Shown: positions 1 through 9,372 of the stretch, one piece after another
How the letters are laid out: the number at the start of each line of letters is the position of its first letter
Position numbering within the stretch: position 1 is the first letter of the stretch
Assembly: GCA_000023185.1 (NCBI GenBank)
Contig: CP001625.1
Coordinates: 248,001-312,000 of the forward strand
Reading direction: 5' to 3'
Source: Rhizobium leguminosarum bv. trifolii WSM1325
GTDB lineage: Bacteria > Pseudomonadota > Alphaproteobacteria > Rhizobiales > Rhizobiaceae
DNA: 64,000 nucleotides
The notes under the pieces: generated by a model
Database searches by the model: none
The model's input: only the letters and a program-made list of their open reading frames with translations
Told to the model about the DNA's origin: nothing
Made by a program: the position numbers and the translations under genes

Positions 1-226
1 CGTCGTCGAGGCCGTCGAAGCCGTCGCCAAGGCGCGCAAGACGTCCATGGCGCAGGTCGCGATGGCCTGGGTGCTGCAGAAGCCGGTCGTTACCTCGCCG
101 ATCGTCGGCGTCAGCAAGATGAGCCATCTCGAGGATGCGATCGCCGCGGTCGGCTTCGAACTCACGGGTGATGACGTCAAGGCGCTCGAAGCCCCCTACA
201 AATCGCTGCACGTCGCCGGGTTCTGA
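1..226 (+). CDS. aldo/keto reductase, C-terminal part (cut by window start)
   Basis: The reading frame is open from base 2 to a TGA at 224-226 and gives the last 74 residues of an aldo/keto reductase. The piece shows the family's end: a helix with SMAQVAMAWVLQKP, then the cofactor-side strand TSPIVGVSKMSHLEDAI, which in this family contacts the NADPH 2'-phosphate end. The family reduces aldehydes and ketones with NADPH in the cytoplasm; the substrate cannot be told. The N-terminal barrel with the catalytic Tyr lies outside the window. It is followed by a second, independent aldo/keto reductase, so the two may be a co-inherited pair. Confidence 0.85.
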   Translation, partial: VVEAVEAVAKARKTSMAQVAMAWVLQKPVVTSPIVGVSKMSHLEDAIAAVGFELTGDDVKALEAPYKSLHVAGF

Positions 227-410
227 CGACAACGCCGCGCGGCTTTTCAGAGACGCAAACGACATTGTAGCATTTTTGATTGCTGCATTACGGCGATTGG
301 TGCCTGTTTGGGACGTGTGAAGGCAGTTCGCTGCTCGTTCCTTCACCGCCGTCGACATCGAAATGACAGCCGCCATTGATGCCGCGGTTGTGTTCAAAGA
401 GGAGATGAAT

Positions 411-1442
411 ATGGATTATCGCAAGCTCGGTCCCAGCGGGACCGTCGTCACTGCCTATTGCCTCGGCACCATGACCTTTGGCGCGGAGGCCGACGAGGCC
501 GCCTCGCACAAGCTGCTCGACGATTATTTCGCCTGGGGCGGCAATTTCATCGATACCGCCGATGTCTACAGCGCCGGCAAGTCGGAAGAGATCATCGGAC
601 GCTGGCTGAAGGCCCGACCGACCGAGGCCCGCCAAGCGATCGTCGCCACCAAGGGACGCTTTCCGATGGGCAACGGACCCAATGATATCGGCCTGTCGCG
701 TCGGCATCTTAGCCAGGCGCTCGACGATTCGCTCCGCCGCCTCGACCTCGAGCAGATCGACCTCTACCAGATGCATGCCTGGGACGCGCTGACCCCGATC
801 GAAGAGACGCTGCGTTTCCTCGATGATGCGGTATCCTCCGGCAAGATCGGCTATTACGGCTTCTCCAATTATGTCGGCTGGCACATTGCCAAGGCCTCGG
901 AGATCGCCAAGGCGCGCGGTTATACCCGTCCGGTGACGCTGCAGCCGCAATATAACCTGCTGGTGCGCGACATCGAACTCGAGATCGTCGCGGCCTGCCA
1001 GGATGCCGGCATGGGTCTGTTGCCGTGGTCACCGCTCGGCGGCGGCTGGCTGACCGGCAAGTACAAGCGCGACGAGATGCCGACCGGCGCCACCCGCCTC
1101 GGCGAAAACCCCAATCGCGGCGGCGAATCCTATGCGCCGCGCAATGCGCTGGAGAGAACCTGGGCGATCATCGCTGTCGTCGAAGAGATCGCCAAGGCGC
1201 ATGGTGTCAGCATGGCGCAGGTGGCGCTCGCCTGGACGGCGGCGCAGCCGGCGATCACCTCCGTGATCCTCGGCGCCCGCACACCGGAACAGCTCGCCGA
1301 CAATCTCGGCGCCATGAAGCTCAAACTCTCCGACGACGAGATGGCGAGACTGAACGATGTGAGCGCGCCTCAGCCACTCGACTATCCCTACGGCAAGGGC
1401 GGCATCAACCAGCGCCATCGCAAGATCGAGGGTGGGCGGTAG
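411..1442 (+). CDS. aldo/keto reductase
   Basis: A complete NAD(P)H-dependent aldo/keto reductase of 343 residues. The start at 411 (MDYRKLGPSG) is chosen because AGGAG lies at 400-404, six bases before it; an upstream in-frame ATG at 363 has no such site. Visible family marks are the GTMTFG strand, the catalytic Asp/Tyr region DTADVYSAGKSEEIIG, the ATKGRF lysine strand, the QMHAWD active-site histidine, the QPQYNLL strand and the C-terminal TSVILGARTPEQL cofactor-binding region. It lies 184 bases behind the truncated reductase and resembles the YajO/Tas-like group. The substrate is unknown; reduction of sugar-derived or xenobiotic carbonyls is an inference. Confidence 0.9.
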   Translation: MDYRKLGPSGTVVTAYCLGTMTFGAEADEAASHKLLDDYFAWGGNFIDTADVYSAGKSEEIIGRWLKARPTEARQAIVATKGRFPMGNGPNDIGLSRRHLSQALDDSLRRLDLEQIDLYQMHAWDALTPIEETLRFLDDAVSSGKIGYYGFSNYVGWHIAKASEIAKARGYTRPVTLQPQYNLLVRDIELEIVAACQDAGMGLLPWSPLGGGWLTGKYKRDEMPTGATRLGENPNRGGESYAPRNALERTWAIIAVVEEIAKAHGVSMAQVALAWTAAQPAITSVILGARTPEQLADNLGAMKLKLSDDEMARLNDVSAPQPLDYPYGKGGINQRHRKIEGGR

Positions 1443-1532
1443 TTCGTGGACTGGGACGGTGGCCGAGCCGCCGTCCGGTTCGCCTCGTCACGGCGCTTTT
1501 CTCATCGGTCGTCCGCCAAAGCGGGCATTTCG

Positions 1533-2060
1533 ATGGAACTCCATCTCGCCGTGACCTTCGCGGTTGTTGTCATCGGCATATGCTGGCGCGGATCGCGTTG
1601 CATGAAGGCAAGGCACCGCTGGTAGCGCTTCCCACCTGGGGCCTCATGCCGCTCTGCGTGATCGGCATCGCGGCCTTTCTCGTCGAAGGCGCCGGGATCG
1701 ACTGGTCGGCGATCTATATGTGTTTTCGGTCGAGCCCTTCATTGGCGGACTGGGATTGACGCTCTTTACCTTCTGCATGGCGCTGGCGCTGGCGCGCCTG
1801 TTCGTCGATCCGCTCGTCGATCGGTTTGACGCGCGCGCCGTCGCCACGATGTTGCTTGTTCTTTCGGCCATCGGCATCTGCGCCGTGTCGGCGGCGCCGC
1901 ATCCCTATGTCGCGCTGGCGGGCTTTGCCTTGATGGACGCCGGCTGCACGCGGTCTATCCTCTCGCTGTCTCGGCGGCCGCCCAACGCACAGATCGCGCG
2001 GCGCTCCGGGCTGCCGGCGGAGGTAGCGCTGCTGCTGCTCGGCGCGCCGTTTCATCGCCA
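1533..2060 (+). pseudogene. MFS transporter remnant (YbjJ-like), several frameshifts
   Basis: No single frame is open, but translated pieces line up as one major-facilitator protein. They are MELHLAVTFAVVVIGICW from 1533, LVALPTWGLMPLCVIGIAAFL around 1617-1683, FIGGLGLTLFTFCMALAL around 1740-1795 and HAVYPLAVSAAAQRTD around 1945-1995. The last piece resembles the conserved cytoplasmic segment of YbjJ-type transporters. At least three frame changes and missing segments separate them, so the gene is dead. It runs tail to tail into the SDR on the other strand. Its original cargo is unknown. Confidence 0.6.
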
Positions 2061-2900
2061 TCAGAGTTTCTGTTGCTCTATCGCGCTGAAGCGCAATGCC
2101 CTTCCATCGGCTTCAGCCAAAGCGTCCATTTCCTTTTCGAGCACATCTCGATCGTCGACGCCGCGCAACAGGCGACCAGCAAGCACATCGAAACGGCCGG
2201 CGGCGATGTCCGCGATAAGAAGTGCAGCTCGAGAAGGGTGGATATCGATGCCATCGTCGAAGAGCTGCTGGATGGCGGGCAGATAAGTTTTGCCTGCCTC
2301 CGAAAACAACTGCTTTTCCGTCATGTCAGTGCGTACGAGCCCCGGGTCGACGGCAAAGGCGCGTACGCCATGAGCGATCGTCGTATCATTGAGACACTCG
2401 GTCAGCCGCATGATCGCTGCTTTACTCGATGCGTATCCAGAACCGTGCGGGAAACTGTTGCCCGTCCCTCCGCCAACGAGATTGATGATCCGGCCTCTGC
2501 CGCGCGCCAACATGGTCGAACAAGCCGTGCGGGAGGTGTGAAACGTCCCTTGCAAGTTGATCTCCACATCCCGCCACCAGGCAACAGGATCACACTCCCA
2601 TATTGGTCCGAAAGCCTGGAAGGAACCGTGATTGTTGACTAACGTATCAACCGGACCGAACTCAGATGCGATCCGGACAAAAGCGTTTTCGACGGCGCTG
2701 TATTGGGTGACGTCGGTCGTCACAGCGATCGCTTGCCCGCCCTCATCTTCAATCAGCGAGACTGTTTCCTCGATCTCAGTGGCGGTTCGCGCAAGCACTG
2801 CGACCTTGGCGCCTTCGCGCGCCTGCCAAAGGGCGATCTCCCGACCGATTCCTCTACCGCCACCGGTGACGACCGCTACGCTGTGCTTAAGCCGGGTCAT
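2061..2900 (-). CDS. SDR family NAD(P)-dependent oxidoreductase
   Basis: A 279-residue classical short-chain dehydrogenase. It has the N-terminal dinucleotide motif TGGGRGIG (about residues 12-19), the NNHG motif near residue 90 and the catalytic YASSK about 20 residues after the GRIINLVGG strand. The C-terminal extension beyond the usual 250 residues is uncommon and may form a lid or a dimer contact. AGGAG sits six bases before the ATG at 2900. It is transcribed divergently from the sugar-transport operon starting at 3020, with 119 bases between them that hold LacI-type sites, so it may be co-regulated and oxidise a sugar product of that operon. That link is inferred from position only. Confidence 0.9.
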   Translation of the reverse strand: MTRLKHSVAVVTGGGRGIGREIALWQAREGAKVAVLARTATEIEETVSLIEDEGGQAIAVTTDVTQYSAVENAFVRIASEFGPVDTLVNNHGSFQAFGPIWECDPVAWWRDVEINLQGTFHTSRTACSTMLARGRGRIINLVGGGTGNSFPHGSGYASSKAAIMRLTECLNDTTIAHGVRAFAVDPGLVRTDMTEKQLFSEAGKTYLPAIQQLFDDGIDIHPSRAALLIADIAAGRFDVLAGRLLRGVDDRDVLEKEMDALAEADGRALRFSAIEQQKL

Positions 2901-2960
2901 TTTATGCTCCTATGTTTTGCAGCACTATCAGATAAAACCCTTGCTAGTTTCAAGATAGAT

Positions 2961-3006
2961 GATAACGTTTCAATTAAATTGAGTGCGAATGGCAAAGTCA
3001 ACGTTT
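2961..3006 (+). promoter_or_regulatory. candidate LacI-family operators in the divergent promoter region
   Basis: The gap between the SDR and the transporter operon contains AACGTT at 2964-2969 (context ATAACGTTTC) and again at 3000-3005 (context CAACGTTTG), 36 bases apart. A perfect palindrome TCAATTAAATTGA lies at 2970-2982. LacI-family proteins typically bind palindromes with a central CG, often AACGTT. A LacI gene lies inside the operon at 8301-9335. The outer bases of the AACGTT sites are not symmetric, so the assignment is tentative. Confidence 0.4.
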
Positions 3007-3019
3007 GGGAGGATGTGAC

Positions 3020-4327
3020 ATGACCAACAGCAGTGGATTCACGCATGAGATACGTCGCCGCACCCTGCTTGCGGGTGCGGGAGGTGCCGCATTGATGGCG
3101 TTGGTGGGCAGCGCCAAAGCGCAGGATATCGTCAGTGGCGAACTTGTGGTGCTGAATTGGCTCGGCGGTTCCGAGCTCGACATGATGCATAAGATCCAGA
3201 CTGCATTTACCGCGAAATATCCGAAAGTGACGATCAGGGAAGTTGCCATTACCGGCCAAGGAGACATGCGCGGTGGCATCCGCACGGCACTCATGGGCGG
3301 CGAAGTGGTCGATGTCCTCTACAACACCTGGCCGGCCTTCCGGAAGGAACTGCTCGATGCCGGCATGCTGCGGCCGATCGACGACCAATGGAAGTCCTTC
3401 GGCTGGGACAGGCTCATCAGCCAATCCTGGAAGGATCTTGGCGCTATAGCCGGCAAGACCTATGGCCTGACCTACACCTTCGGCGACCGCTCCGGCATCT
3501 GGTACAAGAAGGAGCACCTTGCCAGGGCGGGCATCACCGAGTCGCCGAGGAGCTGGGACGAGTTCGTCGCCAGCTTTGCGAAGCTTACAAAAGCTGGGTT
3601 CGCGGCTCCGGTCGCTATTCCCGGCAAATACTGGGCGCATGCCGAATGGTTTGAAACGCTGCTGCTGAGAACGGCAGGCGTCGAGACGGCTTCGAAGCTA
3701 GGCGCGCACGAAATTTCGTGGACCGATCCGGCCGTGAAGAATGCGCTTACAAGATATGCCGAAATGTTGACCGCGGGCTGCTGCGGAGCGCCGAACAGCA
3801 TGCTCGCCAACGACTGGGACGGGGAAGCCGACCAAATCTTCCAGGCGAATGCCAAAAATTACCTGCTGATCGGCATGTGGATGAATAACCGCGCCAAGAA
3901 CGACTACAAACTCACCGAAGGTAAGGATTACGGTCTCTTCCAGTTCCCCGCCCTCGGGATGGGTCATGACGACACGTCGAGCGTCGATACCAAGGAACTG
4001 CTCGTCACGGCAAACGGCCCCAATCCGAAGGCAGCAGACGCCTTCCTCGATTTCTGGACAAGTGCCGAGGCCGCCAACATTCTTGCCAAGAACGGCTATG
4101 CGTCACCAAGCAGCAATACCGACACGTCGCTCTATGGCGAGACGCAGAAGGTGGCGACATCAGCGGTCGCAAGCTCGAAGCTGCAATTCGTGCTCGGAGA
4201 TCTCTTGCCCGGCGATCTCGTCGATGAATATCGGGTGCAACTGCAGAAATTTCTCCAGGATCCCTCGGCTGCCAATATCGATACCGTCCTTGCGGCAATC
4301 GAAACCAAGGCCCAGGGATCCTACTGA
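3020..4327 (+). CDS. ABC transporter sugar-binding protein (extracellular family 1)
   Basis: A periplasmic solute-binding protein of 435 residues for a CUT1-type importer. The start at 3020 is preferred because GGGAGGA lies about six bases upstream; 3005 would be within the ribosome site. The N-terminus has a twin-arginine-like signal (RRRTLLAGAGGAALMALVG, then AKAQD), suggesting Tat export. The mature part has the usual family 1 pattern: LVVLNWLGGSE, TGQGDMRGGI, then GLTYTFGDRSGIWYKKEHL around residue 155. It overlaps the next permease by an ATGA. The glycosidases in the same operon suggest an oligosaccharide ligand carrying L-fucose or L-galactose, which is inference. Confidence 0.9.
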   Translation: MTNSSGFTHEIRRRTLLAGAGGAALMALVGSAKAQDIVSGELVVLNWLGGSELDMMHKIQTAFTAKYPKVTIREVAITGQGDMRGGIRTALMGGEVVDVLYNTWPAFRKELLDAGMLRPIDDQWKSFGWDRLISQSWKDLGAIAGKTYGLTYTFGDRSGIWYKKEHLARAGITESPRSWDEFVASFAKLTKAGFAAPVAIPGKYWAHAEWFETLLLRTAGVETASKLGAHEISWTDPAVKNALTRYAEMLTAGCCGAPNSMLANDWDGEADQIFQANAKNYLLIGMWMNNRAKNDYKLTEGKDYGLFQFPALGMGHDDTSSVDTKELLVTANGPNPKAADAFLDFWTSAEAANILAKNGYASPSSNTDTSLYGETQKVATSAVASSKLQFVLGDLLPGDLVDEYRVQLQKFLQDPSAANIDTVLAAIETKAQGSY

Positions 4328-5286
4328 TGGCCGGCACCTCCGCTTCCCCGGCGCGGGAGGCGGCGGGTGTGATGCAGGTTTCCCCGCTGGCGGTCAGCAT
4401 TCAAGGCCGTGGGCGTCTGCTCAGGGACACGCCCGCCGCATTGATCCTGATCGCACCCGTCATCGTGCTCTTTGCCGTCGCCGTCGTCTATCCGCTGGTG
4501 GAGACTATCCGCTTGAGCTTCTGGGACATACAGGGCCTGCGGAAGCCTTCCTTCATCGGCTTCGGCAATTATGTGCGGCTGTTTTCGGACGCCGCCTTTC
4601 GCAGCACGCTGCTATCGACCCTGATCTTCACGATCGGGACGACGGTGATTTCCGTCTCGATTGGCTGGGCTCTGGCAATGACGTGCGCGTTCGCGCCACG
4701 ACAGACGCTGCCGTTCCGCGTGATGATCTTTGCCGCCTTCGGTATTTCGGAGGCAGTTTCGGGCTACATGTGGATCGGCATCTACAGGGCCGATGCCGGC
4801 GGCCTGCTCAATTCGCTGATTCAGCTTTTCGGGTTTTCCGGCTTCTCGCATGCTTGGCTCGGTGACGCCAATACCGCACTGTGGGCGCTCATCATAGCCG
4901 CATCGTGGAGCGGCGTGGGCTTGCCCTTAATGCTGATCTTCGCCGCCATCCAGGCAATCCCGAAATCCGTGCTCGAGGCAGCCTATATGGACGGCGCCAA
5001 GCCGCTCTCGACCATGCGCCATATCATGATGCCGCTGTCGATGCCCGGCGTGCGTGTCGCGGTTTTCATCAATCTTCTGGGTTCGCTGCGCGCCTTCGAC
5101 ATCATCTACATCCTGACGGGCGGCGGACCGGTGCGCTCAACCGAGACGGTCGGCTATTTCATGTACCGGGAATCCATGACCCAGTTCAAACTGGGCTATG
5201 GCGCCGCCGCGACCGTCATCCTGCTGCTGGCCGTGCTCATCGTCTCGATCCCCGCCATCATCCAGCGAACGGCAGGTGCGAAATGA
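4327..5286 (+). CDS. ABC transporter sugar permease (MalF/UgpA type)
   Basis: A 319-residue inner-membrane permease with six predicted hydrophobic helices, beginning with LILIAPVIVLFAVAVVYPLV. The EAA loop that docks on the ATPase is visible as EAAYMDGAKPLSTMRHIMMP near residue 219. A typical CUT1 signature, YILTGGGPVRSTETVGYFMY, follows. Its ATG overlaps the stop of the binding-protein gene and its stop overlaps the next permease start, so the three are translationally coupled. It forms the channel together with the permease at 5283. Confidence 0.92.
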   Translation: MAGTSASPAREAAGVMQVSPLAVSIQGRGRLLRDTPAALILIAPVIVLFAVAVVYPLVETIRLSFWDIQGLRKPSFIGFGNYVRLFSDAAFRSTLLSTLIFTIGTTVISVSIGWALAMTCAFAPRQTLPFRVMIFAAFGISEAVSGYMWIGIYRADAGGLLNSLIQLFGFSGFSHAWLGDANTALWALIIAASWSGVGLPLMLIFAAIQAIPKSVLEAAYMDGAKPLSTMRHIMMPLSMPGVRVAVFINLLGSLRAFDIIYILTGGGPVRSTETVGYFMYRESMTQFKLGYGAAATVILLLAVLIVSIPAIIQRTAGAK

Positions 5287-6104
5287 TCGGCAAGGCTCCC
5301 CGCTGGATTGTCATCTTCGTCGGCATCATCGCTTGCATCTGGGTCATCCCAATCGTCGGTATCGTTGTTACCTCCCTGCGTCCTCCCGAGGGCGTCTCGC
5401 TTGGCTGGTGGCACTTCGAGCGCTTCGATCTGACCTTCGATGCGTGGCACCGCGTCTGGGACAAATATCCGCTGTCCCAATCCATGTGGGTGACGATGAA
5501 AACAGCGGGGATCGCGACGGCGCTGACGATGCTTTTGACGCCGGCGGCGGCCTACGCCTTTCATTTCCTCAATTTCCCGTTCCGCCGCATCTTGCTGATC
5601 ATCATCATCAACGCATTCGTGTTGCCGCAGCAGGTTGTCATCATTCCGCTCTTCACGCTGTGGCGCGATCTCGGGCTGATCGACAACATTCTCTCCGTTC
5701 TCATTCCCTATGTCGGGATGTCTTTTGCTTGGTCGATCTTCCTCGTCAAAAATTTCTTCGAGGATTTCCCGCGCGAACTAGTGGAAGCCGCCAAGATTGA
5801 CGGCTGCGGACCGATTGCGACTTTCCGTCACGTGGTACTGCCGAACAGCCTGTCGCCGATCTTCGCCGTCGGAATCCTGCAGTTCCTCTGGACCTGGAAC
5901 GCCCTGCTGCTGCCGATGCTTTTCCTGCGCAACGACATACCCCTGCCCGTGCTGCTTGCCCGCATCTCCGGCAGCTACGAGATCAATTGGGACTTGCGCT
6001 CGGTGGCGGCGATCATCACGACAATCGTTCCCCTCCTCGTCTTTCTTGTCTTCCAACGTCAGTTCGCCGCCGGCTCTCAAACCCGCACCGGCGCAAAGGA
6101 ATAG
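5283..6104 (+). CDS. ABC transporter sugar permease (MalG/UgpE type)
   Basis: A second inner-membrane permease of 273 residues. The start at 5283 (MIGKAPRWIVIF) overlaps the previous stop by ATGA. It has the MalG-type features: first helix, a long periplasmic loop, VVIIPLFTLWRDLGLIDN, and the EAA loop ELVEAAKIDGCGPIATFRHV near residue 170. It pairs with the preceding permease to form the membrane part of the importer. An open frame extends far upstream of the start, but that part is the shadow of the previous gene. Confidence 0.92.
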   Translation: MIGKAPRWIVIFVGIIACIWVIPIVGIVVTSLRPPEGVSLGWWHFERFDLTFDAWHRVWDKYPLSQSMWVTMKTAGIATALTMLLTPAAAYAFHFLNFPFRRILLIIIINAFVLPQQVVIIPLFTLWRDLGLIDNILSVLIPYVGMSFAWSIFLVKNFFEDFPRELVEAAKIDGCGPIATFRHVVLPNSLSPIFAVGILQFLWTWNALLLPMLFLRNDIPLPVLLARISGSYEINWDLRSVAAIITTIVPLLVFLVFQRQFAAGSQTRTGAKE

Positions 6105-6108
6105 GACC

Positions 6109-8160
6109 ATGCCGAACACCACAAACAAGCCGTTGCGCTACCGCCAGATCCATCTCGACTTTCATACGTCGGAACATATTCCCGGCATCGGCGCCGACTT
6201 CGATCCGGATATCTTCGTTTCAACGCTGAAGGCGGCGCATGTCGACTCGATTACGATCTTCGCCAAGTGCCATCACGGCTGGTCCTACTATCCGACCAAG
6301 GTCGGCAAGCCGCATCCGCGGTTGGCCCGCCCGGACCTCCTCGGCGACATGGTGAAGGCGCTGTCGGCAGCCGATATCGAAAGCCCGATCTATATATCGG
6401 TACAGTGGGACGAGCTGACGGCGCGCGAACATCCCGAATGGCGCGCCATGACCGCGTCGAACCAATACCACCACGACCGTCCGGACGACCCTTCGGCGGG
6501 TAAGCAGCTCAGCCCGGCGTGGCATACGCTCTGCCTCAACCATGCCGGCCTACGGAAATACATTCTCGACCAGGCGCGCGAAGTCGCGCAAAGCTATCCC
6601 ACGCAGGGTCTGTTCTTCGATATCATCCTCACGCCGGATTGTGTCTGCCCGGCTTGCATCGAGCGCATGCAGTGCGAGGGTCTCGATCCGGAAAATTCGG
6701 CGGACCGGCTGAAGAACGACGAGGCCGTCAACGAACAGTTCCGCCGCGAAACGAGCGAGGCGCTGTTTAAGGAGTTCCCCAATCTTCGCGTCTTCTACAA
6801 TTGCGGACATATCCACAAGCAGGGCCCGAAGCGCTTTTCCACCTATTCTCATCTCGAGCTCGAAAGCCTGCCGACCGGCGGTTGGGGTTACGATCACTTT
6901 CCGTCCAGCGCGCGCTACGCGGCAACGCTCGGCATGGATTTCCTGGCTCATACAGGCAAGTTCCACACTTCGTGGGGCGAGTTCGGCGGTTTCAAGCACC
7001 CTGACGCACTGGAATATGAATGTGCGCAGATGATCGCGCTCGGATCGAAGTGCCTGGTGGGCGACCAGCTGCATCCGAACGGCGCCATCAATCCTGATAC
7101 CTATGCCTCGATCGCGCCGGCCTATCGACGCGTCGAAAAGCTGGAGCCGTTTCTGCATGGAGCCAAGCAGGTCTCCGAGATCGCCATATTGTCGGCCGAG
7201 CATATGAACCCCAAGGGCGCGCGCAACCATCCGAGCGACGATGGCGCGGCACAGATGCTGCAGGAACTGAAGCGGCCCTTCGACGTGCTCGACAGTTCCG
7301 CTCGTTTCGAGGAATACCGGCTGCTGATCCTGCCGGACGAAATCCCGGTCGATGCCGCGCTTGCGTCGCGGCTGAAAGCCTATCTCGCCAGTGGCGGCAA
7401 GATCATCGCCTCCTGGCATTCGGGCATCGGGGATGATGGTGCATTTGCTGTGGACTTCGGCATCGAGCGGCAGCCAACGCCAGTCGCGTTCAAACCGAGC
7501 TATGTGAAGGCAGGCAAGGACCTTGATCCGTCCATGCCGGAAACGGCTTTCGTTTTCTACGATGAAGCCGAAACCGTCCGCCCGGTCGACGCAACGGTGC
7601 TGGCCGCTATCTACCCCTCCTACTTCAACCGGTCTTACAAACATTTCTGCTCGCACCAGCATGCTCCGGACGATACAGCCGCTGAGATGCTTGGCGCTGC
7701 CGTGACCGAGCATGGGGGCACCGCTTATATCGCCTACCCGATCTTTCGGCTTTACCGGGCCATCGGTCAGCCGCTCTATAAATATGTTGTTCGCGGGCTT
7801 CTCGATCGTCTCGTTCCCGATCCGGCGATGGTTACCGATCTTCCCTCATCCGGCCGGGCAACGCTGACCCGACAGATTGGGCACAATCGCCACATCCTGC
7901 ATCTTCTCTACGGACCGCCGCAGATCCGCGGCAAGGATGTTCGTGGCGATGACGGCTCGACACGGGTGATGGAAATGATCGAGGACATCCCGGCGATCGG
8001 CCCGGTTAACGCCAGCGTGCGGTTGCCGGCAAAGCCGAAGCGGGTTTTCGATGCCATGACCGGAGAGGATCTGGCCTGGGAAGCCGGCCCAGACGGCGCC
8101 ATCAGCATCACGGTACCACGACTGCGCATCCATAGTGCCGTGGTCTTCGAAGGCGCGTGA
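6109..8160 (+). CDS. GHL6-type glycoside hydrolase with beta-galactosidase-like trimerisation domain
   Basis: A 683-residue protein starting at MPNTTNKPLRYRQIHLDFHT, four bases after the permease stop. The first half is a TIM-barrel of the hypothetical glycosyl hydrolase 6 type: HLDFHTSEHIPGIGADFDP, then IFAKCHHGWSYYPT, ISVQWDELTAREHPEW, LFFDIILTPD and a CVCPAC cysteine cluster. The second half, from about residue 360 (AILSAEHMN), resembles the GH42 trimerisation fold. There is no signal peptide, so it should act in the cytoplasm on imported sugar. Relatives are annotated as alpha-amylase-family or alpha-L-fucosidase-like proteins. The linkage cut is unknown. Context with GH95 points to a fucosylated or galactosylated oligosaccharide. 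Confidence 0.7.
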   Translation: MPNTTNKPLRYRQIHLDFHTSEHIPGIGADFDPDIFVSTLKAAHVDSITIFAKCHHGWSYYPTKVGKPHPRLARPDLLGDMVKALSAADIESPIYISVQWDELTAREHPEWRAMTASNQYHHDRPDDPSAGKQLSPAWHTLCLNHAGLRKYILDQAREVAQSYPTQGLFFDIILTPDCVCPACIERMQCEGLDPENSADRLKNDEAVNEQFRRETSEALFKEFPNLRVFYNCGHIHKQGPKRFSTYSHLELESLPTGGWGYDHFPSSARYAATLGMDFLAHTGKFHTSWGEFGGFKHPDALEYECAQMIALGSKCLVGDQLHPNGAINPDTYASIAPAYRRVEKLEPFLHGAKQVSEIAILSAEHMNPKGARNHPSDDGAAQMLQELKRPFDVLDSSARFEEYRLLILPDEIPVDAALASRLKAYLASGGKIIASWHSGIGDDGAFAVDFGIERQPTPVAFKPSYVKAGKDLDPSMPETAFVFYDEAETVRPVDATVLAAIYPSYFNRSYKHFCSHQHAPDDTAAEMLGAAVTEHGGTAYIAYPIFRLYRAIGQPLYKYVVRGLLDRLVPDPAMVTDLPSSGRATLTRQIGHNRHILHLLYGPPQIRGKDVRGDDGSTRVMEMIEDIPAIGPVNASVRLPAKPKRVFDAMTGEDLAWEAGPDGAISITVPRLRIHSAVVFEGA

Positions 8161-8300
8161 TGAGGATCGACGCCTTCCATGCGTCAGACTTCGCACCGCC
8201 GCTCTCAATGCTGGTGAGCGGCCAGGCGCCGGGCTATACGAGGGAGATGGACGCGAAAACGCGTCACAATCCGATGAATAACTGCAGGAGCCCGCTTGAA

Positions 8301-9335
8301 ATGCATGAAACGGATCGGACGGCCGGAAGGCGGCGGGGAGCCACGATCATCGACGTTGCCAGGGTGGCGGACGTCGCTGTCGGCACCGTGTCGCGCTATC
8401 TCAACGGCGAGACGGTCCGTCGCTCGAACCGCGAGCAGATCGAGCGGGCGATCCAGGAGCTCGGCTACCGGCGAAATGCGGCGGCAGCGTCTATCCGTAC
8501 CGATCTAACCCATATGATCGGCTTTCTGGTCCCGACCTTCGATGAGTTTCATGCCCGCATGCTGGAGCACCTGGCCACTTCGGTCCGCTCGACTGGTCGC
8601 GCGCTCCTGACCTATTGCCATGGCGGCGATCCGCGCGTTGTTGCTGAAGCGCTGGACTTTTTCGCCGCGCAGCGCGTCGATGCGCTGATCATGGATGGTA
8701 CGGCCGAAGTCTATGACCGGGTGGACGACCTGATCGAACATGACGTGCCGATCATCTTCTACAATAACGACGTGCGTGGGCTCGCGGCTGACCGGGTGAT
8801 GGTCGAAAACCACCGCGCGAGCTACCGCCTAATCAGCCATTTGATCGATCTCGGCCATACGCGCATCGGCATGCTGACGGGTGACCCGCGCAATTCGTCG
8901 GGCATCGAACGCCTGGCCGGATACGAGCACGCGCTGCGCGAGCGGGGCATCGTCGTGGATGCTTCCCTGGCAGTGCGCGGCAACTGGCGCATGGATGGCG
9001 GCTACGAGGCGACCAAGCGACTGATGTCGCTGGAGCGCCCACCCACAGCTATCTTCTCCGCCAATTACGGCATGGCGGTCGGGGCACTCAGCTGGCTGAA
9101 GGAGAACGGCCTTCACGTGCCCGACGATATCTCGCTGGCGAGCTTCGACGACGTAGCGGTCTTCCGGCTCTACGAAGCTGGCATTACCGCGGTCGCCCAG
9201 CCGGTCGCCGGCATTGCGGAAAAGATCACGGACATTCTCGTGGAACGCCTGACGGAATCCTCGAGCGGCGCGACGCACAGCATCGTTCTCGAATGCGACA
9301 TCATCCTGCGAGGCTCGACGCGACGGATCACCTGA
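8301..9335 (+). CDS. LacI family transcriptional regulator
   Basis: A LacI-type repressor of about 344 residues. The N-terminal helix-turn-helix reads [20 protein letters not shown] followed by the hinge-helix region [18 protein letters not shown]; the rest is the periplasmic-binding-like sugar domain ([20 protein letters not shown] at its start). The frame is open from 8157, overlapping the hydrolase stop. I prefer the ATG at 8301 because AGGAG lies ten bases before it and little precedes the DNA-binding domain; 8247 is an alternative. It lies inside the operon and is expected to bind the AACGTT sites upstream of 3020, with an imported sugar as effector. Confidence 0.9.
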   Translation: MHETDRTAGRRRGATIIDVARVADVAVGTVSRYLNGETVRRSNREQIERAIQELGYRRNAAAASIRTDLTHMIGFLVPTFDEFHARMLEHLATSVRSTGRALLTYCHGGDPRVVAEALDFFAAQRVDALIMDGTAEVYDRVDDLIEHDVPIIFYNNDVRGLAADRVMVENHRASYRLISHLIDLGHTRIGMLTGDPRNSSGIERLAGYEHALRERGIVVDASLAVRGNWRMDGGYEATKRLMSLERPPTAIFSANYGMAVGALSWLKENGLHVPDDISLASFDDVAVFRLYEAGITAVAQPVAGIAEKITDILVERLTESSSGATHSIVLECDIILRGSTRRIT

Positions 9336-9372
9336 CGCGCTCTGCTTGCCAAGCGGTCAAAGGGAGGAAATT

